Numbered from the stretch's first letter, positions 1 through 8,538 are shown. The stretch is DNA of 64,000 nt from Pseudomonas cremoricolorata (GCF_000759535.1 NZ_CP009455.1:2728001-2792000), one strand, 5' to 3'. Numbers and translations: made by a program. Notes: generated by a model from the letters alone, not told the origin.

Positions 1-264
1 ACGCGTATCCATCCCATCGAGTTCTATGCCGTGCTTCCCAGCGAGGAAGACGCCTGGCGCGCCGCGCAAGCGTTTCGCGGTGAGTCGACCCTGGCGCAGG
101 TGCATGAGTCACAGGAGGGTGACTGGCATCTGGAGTTGAGCAAAGTCATGTATGCCACGCATCGGGGTATCGGTGCGTTCGAGCAGGCGCTCGAACGGGT
201 CGTCTCGCCCCTGGGTGGTGAGGTCAACGGGTGGGGCGTCAAGCAGGAGCGTATCGTCGCCTGA
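1..264 (+). CDS. rraB: Ribonuclease E inhibitor RraB family protein (5' end outside window)
   Basis: The reading frame is open from base 1 and stops at TGA 262-264, so only the C-terminal 87 residues are visible. The visible part (HPIEFYAVLPSEEDAW..., ending GWGVKQERIVA) matches what I recall of the RraB-like proteins of Pseudomonas, small acidic proteins that bind RNase E and modulate mRNA decay. No start codon is assigned because the true start lies upstream; the GTG at 31 is internal to the conserved region. The gene converges on the cytochrome gene that follows. The family name rests on sequence resemblance only. Confidence 0.6.
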   Translation, partial: TRIHPIEFYAVLPSEEDAWRAAQAFRGESTLAQVHESQEGDWHLELSKVMYATHRGIGAFEQALERVVSPLGGEVNGWGVKQERIVA

Positions 265-279
265 TCGTCTGACTGACAC

Positions 280-1080
280 TCACGACTTGCGGCCTGCCAT
301 ATGCTCGAGGTAGGCCAGCAAGGCATCCAGTTCCGCTTCGTTCAGTACTGCCTCGCTAAAGGCCGGCATCTTGCTCTGCGGCCATTGGCGCAGCGACTGT
401 GGGTCGCGAATCAGCTGACGTAGCCAGGGCGCGGCGAAGTATTCGGTAGGATTGTGCGGCAGGTTCAGGTCCGGACCGACCTGGGCGTCGCCACCGCCGT
501 TGAGGCGGTGACAGGCCATGCAGTTCTGCTGGAACAGGGCAAAACCCAGACGCTCGGGCGCATTGGCAGGCAGCGCCGGGTCTGGGCGCATTTGCGGGAA
601 GCGTTGCTCGACCGGTTGCAGGCGGCGCAGGCGGGCGATCTGGAACGGCCATTGCTCGGGGCGAATACCGCTGCGCTGAGGATCGGTCCAGACCAGGTAG
701 AACGGCCCGGCGCTGGGCTTGCCGGCGGCCAGCGGCGGCCACGGCTGCTCAGGGTCTTCCACCGCCAGCCACGCCCTTGCGGGGCCTGCCTGCAACAGCG
801 GCGCGGCGGGCATTTCTGCGGCGAAGCCGTCCAATGCCACAGCTTGCAGGTGGTCGTCGCTGCCCAGACCTTCGAGCAGAGCTGCGAGAGGCACCGCGCG
901 GTAATGCATCGCGCGTTTATAGGAAACGTCTGCAGGTACCTCGATAACCATGGCCTGGGGATGGTCGAGCAACTCGGCGGTGCTCCACTGGCGCGACAAT
1001 GCATCGGCGTCGAGCTGCAATTGCGCAGCGTAAAGGGGCAGGGTGAACAACCCTGTCAATAGCAGCAGACAAACGCGCAT
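280..1080 (-). CDS. Secreted c-type cytochrome with N-terminal extension
   Basis: This 266-residue protein starts with a clear signal peptide (MRVCLLLLTGLFTLPLYA). I chose the ATG at 1080 over a longer frame that opens at 1149 because the signal peptide begins there and a GGAG lies just upstream. Residues 20-180 form a domain I do not recognise with certainty; it resembles a molybdopterin-oxidoreductase-like or uncharacterised periplasmic module. The C-terminal third is a cytochrome c domain with haem motif CMACH at 187-191 and a probable axial Met238 in KMP. It should be a periplasmic electron carrier, partner unknown. It converges on rraB and lies just downstream of a tiny hydrophobic ORF on the same strand. 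Confidence 0.75.
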   Translation of the reverse strand: MRVCLLLLTGLFTLPLYAAQLQLDADALSRQWSTAELLDHPQAMVIEVPADVSYKRAMHYRAVPLAALLEGLGSDDHLQAVALDGFAAEMPAAPLLQAGPARAWLAVEDPEQPWPPLAAGKPSAGPFYLVWTDPQRSGIRPEQWPFQIARLRRLQPVEQRFPQMRPDPALPANAPERLGFALFQQNCMACHRLNGGGDAQVGPDLNLPHNPTEYFAAPWLRQLIRDPQSLRQWPQSKMPAFSEAVLNEAELDALLAYLEHMAGRKS

Positions 1081-1145
1081 GGGCTGGCTCCGAGCGAAAA
1101 GGCTCGGCAGGTTACGCGCACCGCACGCGTCGGACCAGTCTGCTT

Positions 1146-1241
1146 TCAACCAAACAGGCGGGTCATGTTGGGCAGAATGAGCAACAGCGTAGTGGCAAAC
1201 ACGATGAGTCCGGCCTGGCGGAACTTGGAATGTCTGAACAT
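1146..1241 (-). CDS. Small hydrophobic peptide, 31 residues, hypothetical
   Basis: The frame encodes MFRHSKFRQAGLIVFATT followed by LLLILPNMTRLFG: a basic N-terminus and one transmembrane-length hydrophobic segment. It lies 65 bases upstream of the cytochrome start on the same strand, so the two could be co-transcribed. A longer upstream extension of the frame exists, but its N-terminal part is low in hydrophobicity and looks non-coding. I do not know a function. The single-span architecture is typical of Pseudomonas small membrane proteins, but no homology can be checked here. Confidence 0.4.
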   Translation of the reverse strand: MFRHSKFRQAGLIVFATTLLLILPNMTRLFG

Positions 1242-1600
1242 GGCTGACGGCCTTCTTGTTGTTATTCCTGTATACCCGATGGCTTCCTTGCGTGGCGTCG
1301 GATCAAGGGTAATGGGCGCTACCCGTGCGTCGCGCGCAGAGCGTGTCTTTGCATATTCAACAGTAGGGCCAAGCGTATCCATGTCAGAGACCCCTTTGTT
1401 CTAGTTGTCGGGTTTTTAATTGCGTTGAGTTATCGTTTTAATCTGACGCCTGCGCAATGGCTCTGCCTAGACACCTGCAACGCCTGGCAGCCTTTTGCGC
1501 GGCGGCATAGCCACTCGTCAGTGCGGCCTACTTGCTTGTACCGATCTTTCGCGGCAGTCTCTACGGCCATCCCTAACCTATGTCGTTCAGGACTACCGCC
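1242..1600. other. Intergenic region between small ORF and amidotransferase
   Basis: About 360 bases separate the small minus-strand ORF from the amidotransferase. Short ORFs cross it on both strands, but none has a convincing ribosome binding site or codon bias. No terminator or clear promoter pair was found; it probably holds the divergent promoters of both neighbours. Confidence 0.4.
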
Positions 1601-2323
1601 ATGTCGCTACGCATCTGCATCCTGGAAACCGATGTCCTGCGCGAGGAATTGATCGCGCAGTACCAGGGCTACGGACGGATGTTCGAACAATTGTTCTCAC
1701 GCCAGCACATTCCCGCCGAGTTTGTCGTCTACAACGTCATGAACGGCAATTATCCAGGCGATGACGAACGATTCGATGCCTATCTTGTGACGGGCAGCAA
1801 AGCCGATTCGTTCGCTGAAGATGCATGGATCGTCACGCTCAAGGCCTACCTGCTGAAACTTTACGCGCGCGGCGAGAAGTTGCTGGGCGTGTGCTTCGGG
1901 CATCAATTGCTGGCCCTGACCCTCGGTGGCAAGGCCGAACGCGCCAAGCAAGGCTGGGGCGTGGGTACTCATCGCTATCGCCTGGCCGCCCATGCGCCGT
2001 GGATGGATCCCCAGGTCACCGAACTGACGTTGCTCATCAGCCACCAGGACCAGGTCACCCAGCTACCAGAGGGGGCGACGGTCATCGCCTCGAGCGATTT
2101 CTGCCCGAATGCGGCGTACCACATCGGCGATCAGGTGTTGTGCTTCCAGGGCCACCCTGAGTTCGTCAACGACTACTCCCGCGCCTTGCTCGATGCCCGT
2201 CAGCAGCATCTGGGCGATGAGGTGTACCAGCGTGCGGTGGCCAGCCTGGCAACCGCGCATCAGGGCGATCTGGTTGGCGAGTGGATGCTGCGCTTCATCG
2301 AGCACGCACCGGCCAGGGCGTAA
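1601..2323 (+). CDS. Class I glutamine amidotransferase domain protein
   Basis: This 240-residue protein carries the class I glutaminase fold. The nucleophile elbow GVCFGHQLL gives Cys98, and GHPEF supplies His185 and Glu187 of the triad. It is a stand-alone amidotransferase of the GuaA-N/YfeJ type, with no synthetase domain attached, so its acceptor is unknown; related proteins act on gamma-glutamyl bonds. The ATG at 1601 was chosen because AGGA lies 8 bases upstream; an earlier in-frame ATG at 1580 has no comparable site. It converges on corA, with 15 bases between the stops. Confidence 0.82.
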   Translation: MSLRICILETDVLREELIAQYQGYGRMFEQLFSRQHIPAEFVVYNVMNGNYPGDDERFDAYLVTGSKADSFAEDAWIVTLKAYLLKLYARGEKLLGVCFGHQLLALTLGGKAERAKQGWGVGTHRYRLAAHAPWMDPQVTELTLLISHQDQVTQLPEGATVIASSDFCPNAAYHIGDQVLCFQGHPEFVNDYSRALLDARQQHLGDEVYQRAVASLATAHQGDLVGEWMLRFIEHAPARA

Positions 2324-2338
2324 GGTCGACTCGCTGCG

Positions 2339-3310
2339 TTACAGCCAGCCGGAGCGCTTGAAGCTGGCATACAGGCCTGCGCAGCCCAGGCCGATGACCG
2401 ACAGTACGGTGAAGTAGCCGTAGTGCCAGTCCAGCTCCGGCATGTTCTTGAAGTTCATCCCATAGATACCGGCGATGGCCGTGGGCAGCGCCAGGATCGC
2501 CGCCCAGGCGGCGAACTTGCGCTGAGTCACGCTCTGGCGCGATGACTCCAGCAGCATGCCCACTTCGATGGTCTGGCTGGCAATGTCGCGGATGGTGCTC
2601 AAGTCTTCCATCTGCCGGTTGACGTGGATCTGCACGTCACGGAAGTAGGGGCGCATGTTCTTGTCGATGAAGGGGAAGTTCAGCCGCTGCAGTTCTTCGC
2701 CGATTTCGACCATCGGCGCCACGTAGCGGCGCATGCGCAAGGTGTCGCGGCGCAGGCAGTGCAGGCGCTGGATGTCGGCTTCGCGCAAAGACTTGGTCAG
2801 CACGGTGTGCTCCAGCGCTTCGATTTCTTCATGGATGGCTTCGCTGACCGGCTGGTAGTTCTCGGTCACGAAGTCCAGCAGGGCGTAGAGGACGAAGTCT
2901 TCACCATGCTCGAGCAGCAAGGGGCGCGCCTCGCAGCGCTGGCGCACCAGTGCGTAGGATTGCGAATGACCATTGCGGCAGGTGATGACGTAACCCTTGC
3001 CCGCGAAGATGTGGGTCTCGATGAAGGCCAGGCGGCCTTCATCGCGTACTGGGGAATAGGTGACGATGAACAACGCGTCACCGAAAGTCTCGAGCTTGGG
3101 CTTGCTGTGTTTCTCCAGCGCATCTTCAATGGCCAGTTCATGCAGGTCGAATTGCTGCTGTAGGGTGTGCAGCACCTGAGCGGTGGGCTCTTCCAGGCCG
3201 ATCCAGACGAAGTGACCGGGCTTTTGCGCCCATTCACGGCCTTCATCGAGGTTGATGTTGGTGACCTTTCTGCCAGCGCTGTATACCGCCGCCGCAACGA
3301 CTCGACCCAT
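2339..3310 (-). CDS. corA: Magnesium/cobalt transporter CorA
   Basis: The 323-residue product has the CorA plan: a long soluble N-terminal domain with charged helices (about residues 1-255) and two C-terminal transmembrane helices. The signature GMN motif is at 284-286 (YGMNFKNMPE), in the loop joining the helices, and a basic tail (KRSGWL) follows. CorA forms an inner-membrane pentamer that takes up Mg2+ and also Co2+/Ni2+. It lies 14 bases downstream of the crotonase gene on the same strand, so both may share a transcript. A second Mg2+ transporter (mgtE) is found at 30.8 kb. Confidence 0.93.
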   Translation of the reverse strand: MGRVVAAAVYSAGRKVTNINLDEGREWAQKPGHFVWIGLEEPTAQVLHTLQQQFDLHELAIEDALEKHSKPKLETFGDALFIVTYSPVRDEGRLAFIETHIFAGKGYVITCRNGHSQSYALVRQRCEARPLLLEHGEDFVLYALLDFVTENYQPVSEAIHEEIEALEHTVLTKSLREADIQRLHCLRRDTLRMRRYVAPMVEIGEELQRLNFPFIDKNMRPYFRDVQIHVNRQMEDLSTIRDIASQTIEVGMLLESSRQSVTQRKFAAWAAILALPTAIAGIYGMNFKNMPELDWHYGYFTVLSVIGLGCAGLYASFKRSGWL

Positions 3311-3324
3311 GGTGTCTCCGATTC

Positions 3325-4014
3325 TCAGCCCAGGTGCGCCTGGTCACGGACGATCGCTTCATCCAGCGCTGCGAGCAGGCCGTGGCGCACTTTGAGTTTG
3401 GTGTTCTTGTGCGCGAGCATGTTCAGTTTTTTCAGCTCGCGGGCTACATTCAGTGCAGTCTCCTGAAGCTGAGCAGCGGGCACCACCTGGTCAAGAAAAC
3501 CGGCATCGACGGCGGCATGGGGGTCGAACACCTCGGCGTTGATCACCGCACGGTGGAAGGCAGAGCGGCGCAGGCGGTCGCGGGCCAGTTCGATGCCGGC
3601 ATGGTGCATGGTCATGCCGATCTGCACTTCGTTCAGGCAGATCTTGTACGGCCCTTCGATCCCGATACGGTAATCGGCAGCCAGCAGCAGGAAGGCGCCC
3701 TTGGCCACGGCATTGCCTGGGCAGGCGATGACCACCGGGAAGGGGTGGGCGAGCAGCCGGCGAGTCAGTGCCGAACCCGCACTGACCAGATCGACCGCCT
3801 GCTTTGGCCCAGCGCCCATGACCTTGAGGTCGTAGCCGCCGGAAAGAATGCCTGGTTGGCCGGTGATGACCACTACGGCACGTTCCTGCTCGGCACGGTC
3901 GAGCAGGGTGTGGAAGGTGGCGATCAGCTCCGGCGAGATGGCGTTGACCTTGCCATTGCTGAGGGTGAGGGTGGCGATGCCGTCTTCGGCGTGGTAAGTG
4001 ATCAGCTCGCTCAT
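3325..4014 (-). CDS. Crotonase/enoyl-CoA hydratase family protein
   Basis: This 229-residue protein has the crotonase fold: N-terminal beta strands (GIATLTLSNGKVNAIS), the oxyanion-hole segment ending SGGYDLK, and the helical region GNAVAKGAFLLLAADYRIG. The start at ATG 4014 is preceded by AAGGAT. Comparison with enoyl-CoA hydratase suggests that the first catalytic glutamate (from GGGCEL in the rat enzyme) is replaced by Phe in KGAFL, while a Glu is kept in LNEVQIGM. It may therefore not be a simple hydratase; isomerase, hydrolase or decarboxylase activity is possible. It was probably co-transcribed with corA, without an obvious functional link. Confidence 0.8.
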   Translation of the reverse strand: MSELITYHAEDGIATLTLSNGKVNAISPELIATFHTLLDRAEQERAVVVITGQPGILSGGYDLKVMGAGPKQAVDLVSAGSALTRRLLAHPFPVVIACPGNAVAKGAFLLLAADYRIGIEGPYKICLNEVQIGMTMHHAGIELARDRLRRSAFHRAVINAEVFDPHAAVDAGFLDQVVPAAQLQETALNVARELKKLNMLAHKNTKLKVRHGLLAALDEAIVRDQAHLG

Positions 4015-4235
4015 GGCGTTATCCTTGTGTGGGCGTGGCGCCGACGTTACCCAGCGCGCACGGGTAGGTAAAGCGGCAAGACTGACTGGGTGGTCAGGCA
4101 GCACGGGTTGGGCCCGCCGATACAGGCGTTGAATGATTGCCTGGGAAAAGCGACCGTGCGATTGGCATGAGTGCCCTGAGCGGCGCATGCCGCCGTAGCA
4201 GCGGCTTAAGCGCATGAAAATATTCAAAAAAGCGC

Positions 4236-4264
4236 TTGCCAAAGGGCAGGCCTTCCACTAAATT
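4236..4264 (+). promoter_or_regulatory. Sigma-70 promoter of tRNA-Ser(GGA)
   Basis: A -35 box TTGCCA (4236-4241) and a -10 box TAAATT (4259-4264) are separated by exactly 17 bases. The tRNA begins 37 bases after the -10, which fits a short 5' leader. Confidence 0.6.
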
Positions 4265-4301
4265 AGCGCGCCTCGACAGGCTGAATGGCTTGAAGAGAAA
4301 C

Positions 4302-4391
4302 GGTGAAGTGTCCGAGTGGTCGAAGGAGCACGCCTGGAAAGTGTGTATACGAGAAATCGTATCAAGGGTTCAAATCCCTTCTTCACCGCCA
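4302..4391 (+). tRNA. tRNA-Ser (anticodon GGA)
   Basis: A 90-base class II tRNA. The acceptor stem pairs GGTGAAG with CTTCACC, followed by G and an encoded CCA at 4389-4391. The anticodon loop CTGGAAA gives GGA, and the long variable arm expected for tRNA-Ser is present (TACGAGAAATCGTA). The T-loop reads GGTTCAAATCC. It stands alone with its own promoter and terminator. It decodes UCC and UCU. Confidence 0.96.
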
Positions 4392-4402
4392 CATTCGTCA
4401 AG

Positions 4403-4436
4403 AAGCCCCCGCCTCGAAAGAAGCGGGGGATTTTTG
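4403..4436 (+). terminator. Rho-independent terminator of tRNA-Ser(GGA)
   Basis: CCCCCGC (4406-4412) pairs with GCGGGGG (4423-4429) around a 10-base loop, followed by ATTTTTG. Confidence 0.85.
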
Positions 4437-4504
4437 CATTCTGGCCCGCACGGTCTCTGACGGCGGGCCATGGCGCGGGGCGTCGATGCCCCGCGCCGCC
4501 AGCC

Positions 4505-6661
4505 TCAGAAATTGACCGAAGCCGACACCCGCGCCGTGCGCGGCGCGCCCTGGAACAGGTAGTCGTCGCCCAGGTAGTCGCCCACATCACGCCAGTAGCG
4601 TTTGTCGAAAACGTTGTCGACGGTCAGCCTGAGCACCGTGTCATAGCCGGAAATCCGCGTCTGGTAGCGGCTGCCGACATCGAACACGGTGTAGCCGCCG
4701 GCCTCGACATCGCCGCGCCGGTCAGCGTACTTGCTGGCGCTGTAGCGTGCGCCGGCGAGCAGGGCCAGGCCTGGAATCGGCAGGCTGTAGTCGGCCTGCA
4801 CGGCCGCACGCAGCTTGGGCACGTTGAGTACCTGATGACCTTCGTAGGCGGGCGTGCCGCTGTTTTCCATGCGCGCGCGAATCGCCGCCGCGCTGGCGTG
4901 CAGTTGCAGGCGCTCGCTGGCCTGGCCGCTGGCGCTCAGTTCCAGGCCGGTGTTCTTGCGCTGGCCCTGCTCGAGGTAGAGGTAGCTGCCGTCCGCTTCG
5001 GGCCTGGCGTACTGATTGGCTTGGCGAATCTGGAACAAGGCCGCGCCGAAGGTCATGCCGTGCCATTCGCGCTTAGCGCCCAGCTCGAGCTGGTGCGACA
5101 GGCTCGGGGCAAGGATTTCGGTGTGGTTGCTGGCATAGATCGGCGCTGTGCCGCCGGCCGAGAGGCCCTTGGCATAGCTCAGATACAAGGTGGTGTCGGC
5201 CTGCGGCTTGTAGATCAGCGCGGCGTTGGGCAGCAGTTGGTAGCGCTGGGTGTGCCGCCCTGGCGTGCGGCCTTCGCCCCAGGTCTGTTCGTCCAGGCGT
5301 ACCTGACGGGCGCCGAGCACGGCCTGCCAGTGCTCATCGAAGCGGAGGGTATCGGTGAAGAACAGACTGTACTGGCGGCTGTCCAGGCGTCGCTCCAGGC
5401 GGCCATTGGCGCGGGTGGCAGGGTCGGCGGGCGGGGCATCTTCGCCGATGTTGCCGGCGCCGACATACTCGCTGTAGTACGGCCGTTGATCGAGGGTACG
5501 GCGCTGCGCGGTGCTGCCCACGGTGAGGTCGTGGCTGACCCCCAGAGCCTCGAAGCGGCCGTTTAGGGTAGCCTGGGCCTCGACCACCCTGCGGGTGTCG
5601 TCGGGGCTGCGGAAGTCATACAGGTCGTAGTCGCCTTCGGGGCTGAAGTAGTTGGGGTTGGTCGCATCGGCGCAGCTTGGCGCGCCATAGCAGCCCCAGG
5701 CGAAGGCACTGTAGTCGTCGATCACCACCTGGCTGCGCGAGGCGCTGATGGCACCGGTCCAGGTGTCGTCGAAGCGGTACTCGAAGCGCCCGCCGAGGTT
5801 CAGCGAGTCGCTCTGCACCGGTTTGGCCCAGCTTTGATAGCCCAGGCGGTCGCGCGGGTTCACGCTGTGGGGCAGGGCGCGGTTGCCCAATAACTGATAG
5901 CCGGGCACCGACTGCTGTTCGCGGTGCTGGTATTCGGCATCCAGTTGCAAGGTCGCTGCGGGGTTGATCTGCCAGTCGAAGGCCAGCGAGGCGAAGTCGC
6001 GGCGGCCGTCGGCATGATCGACGTAGGAACGGATGTCTTCATGGGCCAGGTTGGCGCGCAGGCCGAACTGCCGCTCGCTGCCGAACCAGCCGCCCAGGTC
6101 GGTGGCCAGGTAACGTTCACCCTGTTCGTTGCTGGCGACGGTGACGCTGCGCACGTCTTCGGCGCGCTTGGTCACGTAGTTGATCAGCCCGCCCGGTTCG
6201 GCGACGCCGCTGTACAGGCCTGACAAGCCCTTGAGCAGTTCCACCTGCTGCTTGTTCTCCAGCGCGACGTTCTGCTCGCCGGCAATGGTCTGGCCATTGA
6301 TGCGGTAGCTGCTGGCGGCATTGAGGGCGAACCCGCGCACGTTGAAGTTCTCGTAGTAGCCGATCGGTGCGTAGCTTTCGCCCACCGAGGCGTCGCTCTG
6401 TAGCACTTCGCTGAGCAGGCGCACCTGGCGATCGTCCAGCAGTTGCCGGTTGAACACGCTGACCGCCGCTGGGGTGTCGAGCAGCGGCGTCGCCGACTTG
6501 CCGGTGACCTGTGCGTCGCGTGCCTGATAGCCGTTGCTGGAGACGCTGCCGGAAATTTCCACCGGCGCCAAGGTCACGTCTTCGACAGCCCAGGCCTGTG
6601 CAGGCAGGGACATGCTCAGGGCCAGCAGGCTCAGCGGCAGGCGAGGGTGAAGCGAGGACAT
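4505..6661 (-). CDS. TonB-dependent siderophore receptor
   Basis: This 718-residue outer-membrane protein has a signal peptide ending near AQAWA, then directly a plug domain (TPLLDTPAAVSVFNRQ, then VELLKGLSGLYSGVAEPGGLINYVTKR), and a 22-strand-type beta barrel ending in the aromatic-terminated strand ARVSASVNF, which is correct for barrel assembly. No N-terminal signalling (STN) domain is present, so it should not drive its own cell-surface signalling. It imports a ferric siderophore or other metal chelate using TonB energy; the ligand cannot be read from sequence. The ATG at 6661 follows AAGGAG. No convincing Fur box was seen upstream. Confidence 0.9.
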   Translation of the reverse strand: MSSLHPRLPLSLLALSMSLPAQAWAVEDVTLAPVEISGSVSSNGYQARDAQVTGKSATPLLDTPAAVSVFNRQLLDDRQVRLLSEVLQSDASVGESYAPIGYYENFNVRGFALNAASSYRINGQTIAGEQNVALENKQQVELLKGLSGLYSGVAEPGGLINYVTKRAEDVRSVTVASNEQGERYLATDLGGWFGSERQFGLRANLAHEDIRSYVDHADGRRDFASLAFDWQINPAATLQLDAEYQHREQQSVPGYQLLGNRALPHSVNPRDRLGYQSWAKPVQSDSLNLGGRFEYRFDDTWTGAISASRSQVVIDDYSAFAWGCYGAPSCADATNPNYFSPEGDYDLYDFRSPDDTRRVVEAQATLNGRFEALGVSHDLTVGSTAQRRTLDQRPYYSEYVGAGNIGEDAPPADPATRANGRLERRLDSRQYSLFFTDTLRFDEHWQAVLGARQVRLDEQTWGEGRTPGRHTQRYQLLPNAALIYKPQADTTLYLSYAKGLSAGGTAPIYASNHTEILAPSLSHQLELGAKREWHGMTFGAALFQIRQANQYARPEADGSYLYLEQGQRKNTGLELSASGQASERLQLHASAAAIRARMENSGTPAYEGHQVLNVPKLRAAVQADYSLPIPGLALLAGARYSASKYADRRGDVEAGGYTVFDVGSRYQTRISGYDTVLRLTVDNVFDKRYWRDVGDYLGDDYLFQGAPRTARVSASVNF

Positions 6662-6919
6662 GCGAACTCCTTGGCGGCGGGCGGGAACACAGCGATAGGC
6701 GCGAGTGACGGCAATAATGGCTTTGCGCCATTTTTCCGCGCGACATGGTATCAGGCGCGCCGCCCCATAGGCAGAAAGCCGATTTGTGTAGGAAGAACGA
6801 ATGGCGAGGCGGGGAATTATCGATTGCGTGGGGAGGGCTGTTCGGCAGGGCGGCGTGGAAAACGGCTGTCGGGTGGTTCCGGCATTCAGCTGTTTTTCAC
6901 GCCGTCATGCGCTGCGGCG
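6662..6919. other. Intergenic region upstream of the TonB receptor
   Basis: About 260 bases between the receptor start and the small ORF that ends at 6920. It should hold the receptor promoter. ORFs on the plus strand here are poor in codon bias and were not called. No classical Fur box, terminator or repeat could be recognised. Confidence 0.35.
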
Positions 6920-7048
6920 TCAGTCCTGTTCGGCGCTGGCGGGTTCTTCGACGTCATGCTCGGACGTCGTGGCGGGTTCGGCCTGGGCGCTAACGGCAGG
7001 CTCTTCGGGGTTCAGGCTTGGGAAGGGATGGTTCGGGATTTCGTGCAT
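6920..7048 (-). CDS. Small acidic protein, 42 residues, hypothetical
   Basis: The frame starts at ATG 7048, with GAGG about 9 bases upstream, and ends at TGA 6920-6922. It begins MHEIPNHPFPSLNPEEP, continues with an Ala/Glu/Pro-rich low-complexity stretch and ends EEPASAEQD. There is no membrane segment and it is probably disordered. Its third codon positions are mostly G or C, as in the neighbours. It lies 114 bases downstream of phhB on the same strand, so it could be read by phhAB transcripts. Function unknown. Confidence 0.5.
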   Translation of the reverse strand: MHEIPNHPFPSLNPEEPAVSAQAEPATTSEHDVEEPASAEQD

Positions 7049-7162
7049 CTCGAGGTCCTCGCAAGGATGAGTCAAGGGATAGCACCAGGCAAGCCTGGCT
7101 AAGCTGTGGCCCAGGCAGCATACCGGAGTTTGTGTGACCGTTTTTAGCAGCTGGCTTCTGGC

Positions 7163-7522
7163 TCAGGCCTTTCGGCCTTCTGCACCCTCCGCCACTCGGT
7201 CGGTGCGGGCGCACATGATGAAGTCATTGCGGTGCAGGCCTTTGATCGAGTGGCTCCACCAGGTCACGGTGACCTTGCCCCACTCGGTCAGCAGGCCTGG
7301 GTGATGACCCTCGGCTTCGGCGATCTCGCCCACGGCATTGGTGAAGGCCAGGGCGTGCTTGAAGTTCTTGAAGCGGAACACCCGCTCCAGCTCCATATGG
7401 CCATCACGCACTTCGACACTCCAGTCGGGAATTTCACGAATCAGTTCTGCCAGCTCTTGATCGCTGACTTTCGGCGCGTCTGCGCTGCAGGCTTCGCAAT
7501 GGTTCTGATGCAACGTGGTCAT
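7163..7522 (-). CDS. phhB: Pterin-4a-carbinolamine dehydratase
   Basis: This 119-residue protein regenerates the pterin cofactor by dehydrating 4a-hydroxytetrahydropterin made by phenylalanine hydroxylase. The family signature is visible: EGHHPGL (His73, His74) and [13 protein letters not shown] (His91, Asp100). It lies 38 bases downstream of phhA in the same operon. There is no aromatic aminotransferase (phhC) behind it, unlike the three-gene phhABC operon known from P. aeruginosa; the next coding frame is a small acidic protein. Confidence 0.94.
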   Translation of the reverse strand: MTTLHQNHCEACSADAPKVSDQELAELIREIPDWSVEVRDGHMELERVFRFKNFKHALAFTNAVGEIAEAEGHHPGLLTEWGKVTVTWWSHSIKGLHRNDFIMCARTDRVAEGAEGRKA

Positions 7523-7560
7523 GGCAACGATTCCTTGCAGAAATAATGAGACAAAGCGCC

Positions 7561-8346
7561 TCAGGCGGCCTTGGGCGGGAATTTGGGGGCATGCAGGCCA
7601 AGTGCAGTCGCCTGCGCGACCAACGCCATGACGTCCTCGTGGGCCAGGTCGAACAGGCGCTTGAGGCTGGGCAGGGTGAAGTACACCGGCTGCAAGATAT
7701 CGATGCGGTAGGGCGTGCGCATGGCTTCTACCGGATCGAAAACCTGGTGCTCGGGCTCGCCCGACAGCGCATAACGGGTTTCCTTGGGCGAGGAGAGAAT
7801 CCCGCCGCCATAGATGCGCGTGCCTTGCGCCGTGTCGAGCAGGCCGAACTCGATGGTCATCCAGTACAGCCGCGCCAGGAACACCCGCTGTTCCTTGCTG
7901 GCCGCCAGGCCCAGCTGGCCGTAGGCGTGGGTGAACTCGGCGAACCAGGGATTGGTCAGCAGCGGGCAGTGGCCGAATATCTCATGGAAGATGTCTGGCT
8001 CTTGCAGGTAGTCGAGTTCTTCCGGGGTGCGAATGAAGGTGGCGACCGGGAAGCGCTTGCTGGCCAGCAGCTCGAAGAAGGTCTGAAAAGGGATCAGCGC
8101 CGGTACGCGGGCGACCTGCCAGCCGGTGGTGGCGCCGAGTACCTGATTGATTTCACTGAGTTGCGGAATGCGCTCATGGGGCAAGTCGAGCCGTTTCAGG
8201 CCGTGCATGAACTCGTCGCAGGCGTGGCCCTCGATCACCTCGAGCTGGCGGGTAATGAGGGTGTTCCACACCTCATGCTCCGCGGCCGGGTAGTCGATGA
8301 ACCCGTCGGCATCGGGTTCGCGTGCCACATAGTGCGTCTGCTTCAT
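7561..8346 (-). CDS. phhA: Phenylalanine 4-hydroxylase
   Basis: This 261-residue iron- and pterin-dependent enzyme converts phenylalanine to tyrosine, the first step of phenylalanine catabolism. The iron ligands are seen as His121 and His126 in [11 protein letters not shown], with Glu166 in MTIEFGLL. It lacks the ACT regulatory domain of mammalian enzymes, as usual for bacteria. The ATG at 8346 was chosen over a longer frame because AGGAGAG lies just upstream and the conserved region starts there. The leader carries an A-rich Hfq/Crc motif, and PhhR boxes lie further upstream. Confidence 0.95.
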   Translation of the reverse strand: MKQTHYVAREPDADGFIDYPAAEHEVWNTLITRQLEVIEGHACDEFMHGLKRLDLPHERIPQLSEINQVLGATTGWQVARVPALIPFQTFFELLASKRFPVATFIRTPEELDYLQEPDIFHEIFGHCPLLTNPWFAEFTHAYGQLGLAASKEQRVFLARLYWMTIEFGLLDTAQGTRIYGGGILSSPKETRYALSGEPEHQVFDPVEAMRTPYRIDILQPVYFTLPSLKRLFDLAHEDVMALVAQATALGLHAPKFPPKAA

Positions 8347-8367
8347 GTCGCTCTCCTGATGAAAGCT

Positions 8368-8375
8368 TTGTTGTT
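8368..8375 (-). promoter_or_regulatory. Hfq/Crc catabolite-repression (CA) motif in phhA leader
   Basis: Read on the minus strand the leader contains CACAACAACAAA, with an exact AACAACAA core about 21 bases before the phhA ATG. Such A-rich triplet repeats fit the distal face of Hfq, and in Pseudomonas they mark mRNAs repressed by Hfq with Crc. Confidence 0.6.
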
Positions 8376-8465
8376 GTGGGGTGCACATAGGTTCAGTTGT
8401 AGCGCCGAGCGCGCCCTGGCGCATCGCCCCGCCTGCTAGCAAAAGTGAGCGTGTGTCGGTTTCTT

Positions 8466-8483
8466 CGTAACGTAAATTTTACA
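8466..8483. promoter_or_regulatory. PhhR (TyrR-type) box 1
   Basis: CGTAAC-N6-TTTACA, matching the TyrR/PhhR consensus TGTAAA-N6-TTTACA at 10 of 12 positions. It lies in the phhA-phhR divergent region, 120-137 bases upstream of the phhA start. Confidence 0.6.
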
Positions 8484-8538
8484 ATAGCGCAGGGATGCCG
8501 GATCATCGGCTTCGGAACGCGCTCATATCCGGGCTATT

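Noticed and set aside
4316..5566. Plus-strand ORF starting inside tRNA-Ser
   Set aside because: It starts within a tRNA and runs antisense through a TonB receptor. No coding evidence.
6662..6800. Fur box in front of the first TonB receptor
   Set aside because: The best candidate near 6705-6723 (GACGGCAATAATGGC...) matches the consensus too poorly.
8347..8465. Search for a sigma-54 (-24/-12) promoter in front of phhA
   Set aside because: Only a partial AGCAA-like element was found on the minus strand, without the TGGCAC partner at the right distance.
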